Shown piece after piece: positions 6,317-11,154 of a stretch of DNA of 11,154 bases. The stretch comes from Pseudorhodobacter antarcticus (GTDB taxonomy: Bacteria > Pseudomonadota > Alphaproteobacteria > Rhodobacterales > Rhodobacteraceae): positions 1 to 11,154 of the forward strand of contig CAMAWZ010000050.1 in NCBI GenBank assembly GCA_945861995.1, written 5' to 3'. Each line of letters opens with the position of its first letter. Position 1 is the stretch's first letter. Below the pieces are notes generated by a model. That model was not told the DNA's origin. It saw nothing but the letters and a program-made list of their open reading frames with translations, and made no database searches. Position numbers and translations under genes: made by a program.

Positions 6317-6360
6317 AACAGCCCCCTGATGCCTGCTGATTGCATAGGGGGGCTGTTATA
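6315..6360 (-). promoter_or_regulatory. Leader hairpin enclosing the fbaB ribosome binding site
   Basis: On the - strand TATAACAGCCCCC... (6346-6360) pairs with AGGGGGCTGTTAT (6315-6327), 12-13 bp with one bulged base. The 3' arm includes the Shine-Dalgarno and the first two bases of the ATG. ATGC/GCAT inside the loop could extend it. If formed, the ribosome could not bind easily. A transcript from upstream (pgk read-through) would contain both arms; one from the promoter proposed at 6356-6384 would contain only part of the 5' arm. Confidence 0.5.
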
Positions 6361-6384
6361 ACTGCGCAAGAATGTTTGCGCTAA
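6356..6384 (-). promoter_or_regulatory. Candidate fbaB promoter
   Basis: On the - strand TTAGCG (6379-6384) and TTATAA (6356-6361) are 17 bp apart. The -10 is good but the -35 is weak (3 of 6) and lies within the proximal palindrome, suggesting either repression or activator dependence. The start would be near 6349. Confidence 0.35.
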
Positions 6385-6387
6385 CGT
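6372..6387. promoter_or_regulatory. LacI-type operator, promoter-proximal site
   Basis: ATGTTTGC|GCTAACGT has half-sites matching at 6 of 8 positions around a central CG. It shares an 11-bp direct match (AATGTTTGCGC) with the second site, exactly 21 bp away, and overlaps the proposed fbaB -35. Confidence 0.6.
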
Positions 6388-6393
6388 CCTAAA

Positions 6394-6407
6394 TGTTTGC
6401 GCAAACA
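6394..6407. promoter_or_regulatory. LacI-type operator, distal site (perfect palindrome)
   Basis: TGTTTGCGCAAACA is a perfect 14-bp palindrome with a central CG, 6 bp beyond the pgk stop codon. Its centre is 21 bp (two helical turns) from that of the neighbouring site, placing both on one DNA face, as expected for cooperative binding. Confidence 0.65.
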
Positions 6408-6412
6408 ATAGG

Positions 6413-7594
6413 TTAGGGGTGCAATAAAGCCGCCACGCCTGGCAATTCTTTGCCTTCCATCCATTCCAAAAACGCGCCGCCTGCGGTCGAGATAAAGGTA
6501 AAATCATCCGCAGCGCCTGCCAGATTAAGCGCCGCAACGGTATCGCCGCCGCCCGCTACGGACACCAATTTGCCTGCGCGGGTCAACTCTGCCGCCGCTT
6601 TGGCCGCTGCATTTGTGGCCATGTTAAAGGGTTCTAGTTCAAACGCGCCAATCGGGCCGTTCCAAATCAGTGTTTTGCAGGTGGCAAACAGCGCCGTCAG
6701 CGCCGCCACCGTTTGCGGGCCAGCATCCAAAATCATAGCATCGGGCGGGCAGGCATTGGCCGCAACAGTTTCGCTGGGCGCATGGGCGCGAAATTCGCGC
6801 GCGACAACAATATCGATGGGCAGGTGAATGGTGCAGCCTGCCGCTTTGGCTTTTTCGACAATTTCAAGTGCTGTGGGGGCCATATCCCGCTCGGCCAAGG
6901 ATTTCCCAACTTCAATGCCGCTGGCAACCAAAAACGTGTTGGCCATGCCCCCGCCAATCACCAGATGGTCAACCTTGGTCACCAAATTGCCCAGCAAATC
7001 CAGCTTGGTCGACACTTTCGCGCCGCCAACAACGGCCACAACAGGGCGGGTCGGCTTGCCCAAAGCGGCCTCTAGGGCGGCGAGTTCTTCGGCCATCAAG
7101 CGCCCTGCGAAACTGGGCAGGGCATGGGCAATGCCGCAAGTGGACGCGTGCGCGCGGTGGGCGGCGGAAAACGCATCGTTGCAGAAATAATCGCCAAGGC
7201 TGGCAAGAAAGGCCACCATTTGCGGCGCGTTTTCTTCCTCCATCGGGGAGAAACGGGTGTTTTCGGCCAAAATCACCGCGCCTGCGGGCAGGGCATCAAT
7301 CGCGGCGCGGGTGGGTTTTTCCATAAAAGTCACGCTATACCCCAGCGCAGATTCCAAAGCGGGCAGCACATGGCGCAGCGACATTTCTTCCACGGGCTTG
7401 CCTTTGGGCCGCCCAAAATGTGCCAGCAGAACAACTTTGGCCCCAAGGCCACGCAAATCGCGCACTGTTGGCACGATTTTCTCGATCCGCGTGGCGTCTG
7501 TCACGCGCCCACCTTCCATAGGCACGTTGATATCCACGCGGGTCAAAACGGTTTTGCCCGCCACATCCATATCATCAATCGTTTTCCAAGCCAT
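6413..7594 (-). CDS. pgk: Phosphoglycerate kinase
   Basis: Transfers phosphate between 1,3-bisphosphoglycerate and ADP, producing 3-phosphoglycerate and ATP, in glycolysis and in reverse in gluconeogenesis. 393 residues, the normal bacterial length. N-domain motifs RVDINVP (19-25), LLAHFGRPKG (56-65) and ENTRF bind the triose substrate; the C-domain contains VGGAKVSTKL, IGGGMANTF and WNGPIGAFE, and ends with the nucleotide-binding VAGGGDTVAAL. The frame is open far upstream, to 8356, but the start is the ATG at 7592-7594: MAWKTIDDMDV is a family N-terminus, AAGGGG lies about 8 nt before it, and the upstream extension is antisense to the cyclophilin genes. It is divergent from the cyclophilin pair and precedes fbaB. 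Confidence 0.96.
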   Translation of the reverse strand: MAWKTIDDMDVAGKTVLTRVDINVPMEGGRVTDATRIEKIVPTVRDLRGLGAKVVLLAHFGRPKGKPVEEMSLRHVLPALESALGYSVTFMEKPTRAAIDALPAGAVILAENTRFSPMEEENAPQMVAFLASLGDYFCNDAFSAAHRAHASTCGIAHALPSFAGRLMAEELAALEAALGKPTRPVVAVVGGAKVSTKLDLLGNLVTKVDHLVIGGGMANTFLVASGIEVGKSLAERDMAPTALEIVEKAKAAGCTIHLPIDIVVAREFRAHAPSETVAANACPPDAMILDAGPQTVAALTALFATCKTLIWNGPIGAFELEPFNMATNAAAKAAAELTRAGKLVSVAGGGDTVAALNLAGAADDFTFISTAGGAFLEWMEGKELPGVAALLHP

Positions 7595-7619
7595 GTGTTT
7601 GCCCCTTTTGAGTGCGCCT

Positions 7620-7648
7620 TGTTTCCGCCGAAACGCGGGCTGCGTCAA
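7620..7648 (-). promoter_or_regulatory. Candidate pgk promoter
   Basis: TTGACG on the - strand (7643-7648, 5 of 6 consensus) is 17 bp before GAAACA (7620-7625), a poor -10. The -10 overlaps a near-palindrome, GTTTCCGCCGAAAC (7621-7634). Only the -35 is convincing. Confidence 0.35.
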
Positions 7649-7670
7649 CACTCCCCTTTTCCTTTGACGC
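7642..7670. promoter_or_regulatory. Inverted GCGTCAA/TTGACGC pair between pgk and ppiB
   Basis: GCGTCAA (7642-7648) and TTGACGC (7664-7670) are perfect 7-bp arms, 15 bp apart. They read as back-to-back -35 hexamers for the divergent genes, though the + strand copy has no good -10 at 16-18 bp. A regulator dimer site is the alternative. Confidence 0.3.
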
Positions 7671-7711
7671 GGGCCACGATAAAACCGCCGCATAAATGAA
7701 AAGGAGCCACC

Positions 7712-8221
7712 ATGGCCGAGATCAAAGATCCCGAGAATACCGTCATCATCACGCTTACAGGCGGCGAAGTGGTCATCGAACTGCTTGCCGATATCGCCCC
7801 CAAACACGCCGAGCGGATGAAGACATTGGCCCGCGCCAAAGCCTATGACAATGTAGCCTTTCACCGCGTGATCGATGGGTTCATGGCGCAGACCGGCGAC
7901 GTGGAAAACGGCAATATGGAAAAAGATTTCAACCTGCGCCGCGCGGGCACGGGCGGATCGCAGCATCCTGATCTGCCAGCCGAATTTTCGGGCATTCCGC
8001 ATGATCGCGGCACCATTGGGGCGGCGCGCTCGTCCAGCCCAAACTCGGCCAACAGCCAGTTTTTCATCAATTTTTCGGACAACCATTTCCTGAACCGCCA
8101 ATATACCGTCTATGGGCGCGTAATTTCGGGGATGGAACATGTAGACGCGATCACGCGCGGCGAGCCGCCAGCATCGCCTGACCGAATGATCACAGTAAGG
8201 GTAGCTGCCGATGCTTCGTAA
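7712..8221 (+). CDS. ppiB: Cytoplasmic cyclophilin-type peptidyl-prolyl isomerase
   Basis: Catalyses cis-trans isomerisation of Xaa-Pro bonds. The 169-residue protein is a single cyclophilin domain without signal peptide or membrane segment, so cytoplasmic. Active-site features are FHRVIDGFMAQTGD (50-63), including the catalytic arginine Arg52, Phe57 and Gln60, and NSANSQFFINF (111-121) with the QFF motif. The tryptophan that confers strong cyclosporin binding in human cyclophilin A is replaced by Phe in the NHFLNRQY segment, as is common in bacteria. ATG start after AAGGAG with 6-nt spacing. It overlaps the next cyclophilin gene by 11 bp, so the two are probably translated together. Divergent from pgk. 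Confidence 0.93.
   Translation: MAEIKDPENTVIITLTGGEVVIELLADIAPKHAERMKTLARAKAYDNVAFHRVIDGFMAQTGDVENGNMEKDFNLRRAGTGGSQHPDLPAEFSGIPHDRGTIGAARSSSPNSANSQFFINFSDNHFLNRQYTVYGRVISGMEHVDAITRGEPPASPDRMITVRVAADAS
8144..8169. repeat. 26-bp identity between the two cyclophilin genes
   Basis: Positions 8144-8169 and 8700-8725 are identical and encode the same Asp-Ala-Ile-Thr-Arg-Gly-Glu-Pro-Pro stretch. Elsewhere, even at the conserved FHRVIDGFMAQTGD motif, the two genes differ at many silent sites. Confidence 0.85.
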
Positions 8222-8768
8222 ATCTTTGTTTGTATTGGCCCTGTTGGCCAGCCCCGCTGTAGCCGAAGGTTTTGAAGATAGCCCTGCGCCCAATCTGGTG
8301 ATTGACATCACGGGCGCGGCGGCGGGCCAAGTGGTAATTGATCTGGCCGCAGACACCGCCCCGCAACACGCAGCGCAGCTTATGGCGCTGGCAAAAGCAG
8401 GGGCTTACGACGGCGTTGTGTTTCACCGCGTGATTGATGGCTTTATGGCCCAAACGGGCGATGTGCAGTTTGGCAAATCGGGCGGTGATACCAGCATGGC
8501 GGGCATGGGCGGCAGTGATATGGCCAATATCCCAGCGGAATTCACTGATGAGACCTTTGCGCGCGGCGTGGTTGGTATGGCGCGGGCGCAAGACCCGAAT
8601 TCGGCCAACAGCCAGTTCTTCATCATGTTTGCCGACGGGCCGTTTTTGGATGGTCAATATACCATCGTCGGGCGCGTGGTGTCTGGCATGGAAGTGGTCG
8701 ACGCGATCACGCGCGGCGAGCCGCCCGCGACCCCCGACGTGATGAGCAAAGTGACTGTTCAGGAATAA
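8211..8768 (+). CDS. Exported cyclophilin-type peptidyl-prolyl isomerase
   Basis: Paralogue of the preceding cyclophilin, with an N-terminal signal peptide: a basic MLRK start, hydrophobic SLFVLALLASP, and a likely signal-peptidase cleavage after AVA (residue 18). It should act on folding proteins in the periplasm. Of 185 residues, the cyclophilin domain spans about 28-183, with FHRVIDGFMAQTGD (71-84, Arg73, Gln81) and NSANSQFFIMF (130-140). Its ATG lies inside the end of the upstream gene (11-bp overlap), with AAGGG about 10 nt upstream. A cytoplasmic/periplasmic pair suggests tandem duplication followed by acquisition of an export signal. A strong terminator follows 31 bp after the stop. 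Confidence 0.92.
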   Translation: MLRKSLFVLALLASPAVAEGFEDSPAPNLVIDITGAAAGQVVIDLAADTAPQHAAQLMALAKAGAYDGVVFHRVIDGFMAQTGDVQFGKSGGDTSMAGMGGSDMANIPAEFTDETFARGVVGMARAQDPNSANSQFFIMFADGPFLDGQYTIVGRVVSGMEVVDAITRGEPPATPDVMSKVTVQE

Positions 8769-8799
8769 TCTGGCCCAGACTAAACTGGCCTGAATCAAG

Positions 8800-8823
8800 A
8801 AAGGGGGCAGCAGCCCCCTTTTT
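8800..8823 (+). terminator. Strong terminator between the cyclophilins and tyrS
   Basis: AAAGGGGGC (8800-8808), loop AGCA, GCCCCCTTT (8813-8821), continuing to TTTTT (8819-8823). The 9-bp stem and T-run are a textbook rho-independent terminator for the + strand. On the - strand the T-run is only three, but it may still serve the convergent tyrS. Confidence 0.85.
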
Positions 8824-8851
8824 CATTACCCCAGTTTCATTACCCCAGTTT
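8824..8851. repeat. 14-bp tandem duplication at the tyrS stop codon
   Basis: CATTACCCCAGTTT occurs twice in a row (8824-8837, 8838-8851). On the - strand it duplicates the Lys-Leu-Gly-stop end of tyrS, so a second copy of the last codons and TAA lies just beyond the gene. This resembles the triplicated 18-bp pdhC end. Confidence 0.9.
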
Positions 8852-10087
8852 TACCAGCGCATGGCGTTTTTTGCCTGCCGTCAGTTTGATCCCATTGCGC
8901 AGTTCATCCTCGCCAATTAGGCGCGGGGCGGTCTCGACAATGTCGTTTACCTTTGCCCCACCATCGGCAAACAGCCGCTTTGCATCCTTGCCAGACGCGG
9001 CAAGCCCCGCCTGTACAAACAGCGCCGCCGTAGAAATGCCTTCGGACAACTGATCAAAGGTCACGGTGATGGTCGTCAACTCCTCGCCCACGCCGCCCTG
9101 TTCGAACACAGATTTGGCGGTGGCTTCAGCTGCCATCGCAGCATCTGCCCCGTGCAAAAGCGTCGTCACTTCGTTGGCCAGAACGATCTTGGCGGCGTTA
9201 ATCTCTGATCCTTGCAACGCGCCCAGTCTTGCACATTCGTCCAAGGGCAGTTCGGTGTACAGCTTTAGGAAACGCTCTACATCCGCATCCGTGGTGTTGC
9301 GCCAAAATTGCCAAAATTCATAAGGCGGCAGCATATCGCCATTCAGCCAAATGGCTCCGCCCGCCGATTTTCCCATTTTCTTGCCATCAGATGTGGTCAG
9401 CAGCGGCGAGGTAAGACCGAAAACTTCGCCCTCAACAACGCGGCGCGTCAGATCCACGCCATTGACAATATTGCCCCATTGATCCGACCCGCCCATCTGC
9501 AACATGCAGCCATAACGGCGGTGAAGTTCAAGAAAATCATAGGCTTGCAGGATCATATAGTTGAATTCAAGGAAAGACAGCGATTGCTCGCGGTCAAGGC
9601 GCGATTTCACGCTCTCAAACGACAGCATCCGATTAACGGAAAAATACCGCCCAATATCGCGTAGAAATGACAGGTAATTTAAATCGTCCAGCCACTGCGC
9701 GTTGTTGACCATAACCGCATCACTGGCCCCGTCGCCAAAGCGAACATAGGGCGAAAAGGCCCGTTTGATCCCTTCGATATTGCTGTCAATTTGCGCATCT
9801 GTCAGCAGCGGACGTTCTTCAGCGCGAAAACTGGGATCGCCCACTTTGGTCGTTCCACCGCCCATCAGAACGATAGGTTTCCCCCCCGTTTTTTGCAGCC
9901 AGCGCAGCATCATAATCTGGATAAGGCTGCCCACGTGCAGCGATGTCGCCGTTGCATCAAATCCGATATAGGCAGGCATTGCGCCCTTCAGCAGCGCCTC
10001 GTCCAGCGCCTGATAATCGGTGCAATCGGCCACAAAACCGCGCGCTAGCATCACGCGCAGGAATTCGGATTTTGGATGGTAGGTCAT
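8840..10087 (-). CDS. tyrS: Tyrosyl-tRNA synthetase
   Basis: Attaches tyrosine to tRNA-Tyr using ATP. 415 residues, the usual length of bacterial TyrRS. The class I Rossmann fold starts near 30 with FDATATSLHVGSL, where His51-Val-Gly-Ser is the HIGH signature; KMGKS (237-241, in TSDGKKMGKS) is the KMSKS loop; GGSDQWGN (199-206) contacts tyrosine; and a C-terminal S4-like RNA-binding domain (about 348-415) ends in KKRHALVKLG. The ATG at 10085-10087 (MTYHPKSEF) was preferred over one two codons earlier because MTYHPKS is the usual family start and a GAG sits 6 nt upstream. Divergent from anmK across 57 bp and convergent with the cyclophilins. Confidence 0.96.
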   Translation of the reverse strand: MTYHPKSEFLRVMLARGFVADCTDYQALDEALLKGAMPAYIGFDATATSLHVGSLIQIMMLRWLQKTGGKPIVLMGGGTTKVGDPSFRAEERPLLTDAQIDSNIEGIKRAFSPYVRFGDGASDAVMVNNAQWLDDLNYLSFLRDIGRYFSVNRMLSFESVKSRLDREQSLSFLEFNYMILQAYDFLELHRRYGCMLQMGGSDQWGNIVNGVDLTRRVVEGEVFGLTSPLLTTSDGKKMGKSAGGAIWLNGDMLPPYEFWQFWRNTTDADVERFLKLYTELPLDECARLGALQGSEINAAKIVLANEVTTLLHGADAAMAAEATAKSVFEQGGVGEELTTITVTFDQLSEGISTAALFVQAGLAASGKDAKRLFADGGAKVNDIVETAPRLIGEDELRNGIKLTAGKKRHALVKLG

Positions 10088-10144
10088 GGTCATCTCGTGC
10101 GATAAGGATACACCCCTATAACGGGGGCAGGGGCCAAGGGAAAG
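10088..10144. promoter_or_regulatory. 57-bp divergent promoter region of tyrS and anmK
   Basis: A TATAAC (10117-10122) lies 22 bp before the anmK ATG and is flanked by CCCC and GGGG, giving a small palindrome that reads TTATAG on the other strand. No convincing -35 is 16-18 bp from either. AAGGGA precedes the anmK ATG by a few nt. Promoters for both genes must fit in or near here, but exact positions cannot be assigned. Confidence 0.3.
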
Positions 10145-11154
10145 ATGAAACAAAACGTGCCGATCTGGGCGCTGGGGATTATGTCGGGCACCTCGCTGGA
10201 CGGCGTGGATGCTGCCATGATCCGCACCGATGGTGTTTCGATTTTTGAATTTGGCCCGCATGATTATCGCCCCTATTCTGAAGCCGAGCGCGCGGTTTTG
10301 CGCGCGGCCTTGGGCAAATGGCAGGGCGATGACGGGGTGGCCAAAGCCGCCGAAGTGGTCGAATCTGCGCATGTCGATCTTGCTAGTCGCTTTTCAGGGG
10401 CGGATGTGGTTGGCTTTCACGGGCAGACTTTGGCGCATGATCCAGCGCGTGGCCGCACGCATCAGGCGGGCAATGGCGCGCTGATCGCGCGCGCGCTGCG
10501 CCTGCCTGTGGTCTGGGATTTTCGCAGTGCAGATGTGGCTATGGGCGGGCAGGGCGCGCCGTTGGTGCCCTATTTCCACGACGCCTGCGCGCGCTACGCA
10601 GGGCTTGATACGCCGCTTGCCATGCTGAATTTGGGCGGGGTCGGCAATATCACCTATGTTGATCCGCGCTTGCCCGACCCCTGCGCAGATGGCGCGGTTT
10701 TGGCCTTTGACACAGGGCCAGCCAATGCGCCGATCAATGATCTGATGCAGGCGCGGCGCGGGTTGGCGCAGGACGAAGGCGGCGCGCTCGCGCTGATAGG
10801 TACTATAGATCAGGAGATTGTTAAGGCGTTCTTACATCATAGCTATTTTTCAAGAATGCCGCCCAAATCATTGGACAGGAATGATTTTGCGCACTCACTT
10901 AATGTATTGAACGATCTTAGCGACGCTGACGCCGTTGCCACCGCAACCGCCATCGCAGCGGCTTGTGTTGGGGCGGGGATGCAGCACTTGCGGGCGATGC
11001 CTGCGCAAATGGTGGTCGCGGGCGGGGGGCGGCATAATGAGGCACTGATGGCAATGCTACGCGATTACCTAAACATCCCCGTGCATCCTATTGAAAGTAT
11101 TGGCTTGAACGGCGATATGCTCGAGGCGCAGGCCTTTGGTTATTTGGCCCTACG
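10145..11154 (+). CDS. anmK: Anhydro-N-acetylmuramic acid kinase, 3' end missing
   Basis: Phosphorylates 1,6-anhydro-MurNAc, released during peptidoglycan turnover, to MurNAc-6-phosphate and so returns it to metabolism; cytoplasmic. The frame is open from the ATG at 10145 to the window edge, 336 codons, and the family is about 370 residues, so roughly the last 30 are missing. Signature segments are GIMSGTSLDGVDAA (11-24, ATP phosphate binding), GFHGQTLAHDP (87-97), LNLGGVGNIT, AFDTGPANAPIND (with the likely catalytic Asp), PPKSLDRNDF, and VVAGGGRHNEALM near the end. Codons around 219-259 have an unusually low GC content and rare codons (ATA, AGA, AGG, TTA). Divergent from tyrS. Confidence 0.94.
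   Translation, partial: MKQNVPIWALGIMSGTSLDGVDAAMIRTDGVSIFEFGPHDYRPYSEAERAVLRAALGKWQGDDGVAKAAEVVESAHVDLASRFSGADVVGFHGQTLAHDPARGRTHQAGNGALIARALRLPVVWDFRSADVAMGGQGAPLVPYFHDACARYAGLDTPLAMLNLGGVGNITYVDPRLPDPCADGAVLAFDTGPANAPINDLMQARRGLAQDEGGALALIGTIDQEIVKAFLHHSYFSRMPPKSLDRNDFAHSLNVLNDLSDADAVATATAIAAACVGAGMQHLRAMPAQMVVAGGGRHNEALMAMLRDYLNIPVHPIESIGLNGDMLEAQAFGYLAL
10801..10920 (+). other. AT-rich patch inside anmK
   Basis: These 120 bases contain 44 G or C (37%), while the 120 before contain 80 (67%) and the 120 after 83 (69%), by hand count. The reading frame is intact and the patch includes the conserved PPKSLDRNDF segment, so it is a homologous stretch of different base use and not an inserted element. 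Confidence 0.7.

Noticed and set aside
6232..6345. Alternative short reading frame from an ATG at 6343-6345 running into fbaB
   Set aside because: It is out of frame with fbaB, lacks a ribosome binding site and encodes no recognisable peptide; a leader-peptide role cannot be supported.
7595..8356. Upstream extension of the pgk frame giving a 647-residue protein
   Set aside because: The extension is antisense to the two cyclophilin genes, which have clear families and start signals; pgk has a proper ATG and ribosome binding site at 7594.
8190..8798. 202-codon open frame antisense to the exported cyclophilin
   Set aside because: His/Arg-rich, no domain, no start signals; shadow of a real gene.
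10088..10372. Upstream extension of the tyrS frame
   Set aside because: It is antisense to anmK, does not resemble TyrRS, and tyrS has a family-like start at 10087.
1..11154. CRISPR array, tRNA/rRNA, insertion sequence or phage genes
   Set aside because: No regularly spaced repeats, cloverleaf, transposase, integrase or phage protein was seen; the repeats present are short tandem copies or palindromes.

Overview
The window reads as a chromosomal housekeeping segment from an alphaproteobacterium, most likely a Rhodobacteraceae (Rhodobacter/Roseobacter-type) genome. The evidence is a pyruvate dehydrogenase E1-beta subunit with its own N-terminal lipoyl domain, the order pgk - class I fba - ftsB-like - pdhA - pdhB - pdhC on one strand, GC-rich coding DNA, and a GGATATTT-containing palindromic element between convergent genes. 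This is judged from sequence and memory; no database was searched.

Layout. (1) 1-968: promoter and cysE (serine acetyltransferase, + strand). (2) 969-1167: a 199-bp convergent intergenic region with a long imperfect inverted repeat, a terminator hairpin and an 18-bp tandem repeat that runs into the end of pdhC. (3) 1168-4863, - strand: pdhC, pdhB, pdhA, transcribed pdhA to pdhC with gaps of 10-11 bp, behind a recognisable promoter and a perfect 10+10 bp operator-like palindrome. No E3 (lpd) gene follows. (4) 4994-7594, - strand: a small FtsB/DivIC-like protein, class I fructose-bisphosphate aldolase and phosphoglycerate kinase. Two LacI-type palindromes lie exactly 21 bp apart between pgk and fba. 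(5) 7712-8768, + strand: two overlapping cyclophilins, one cytoplasmic and one with a signal peptide. (6) 8840-10087, - strand: tyrS. (7) 10145 to the window end, + strand: anmK, truncated by the window edge.

How the genes work together. pgk, fba and pdhABC cover steps from lower glycolysis/gluconeogenesis to acetyl-CoA. Similar CG-centred palindromes in front of both fba and pdhA suggest one LacI-family regulator may link them. cysE (cysteine synthesis), tyrS (tRNA charging), anmK (cell-wall recycling) and the cyclophilins (protein folding) are unrelated neighbours.

I found no new multi-gene system: no mobile element, phage, CRISPR or defence genes. The points most worth checking are the operator sites at fba and pdhA, a hairpin that would mask the fba ribosome binding site, duplicated stop-codon regions at the ends of pdhC and tyrS, and a 120-bp patch of 37% GC inside anmK flanked by 67-69% GC.
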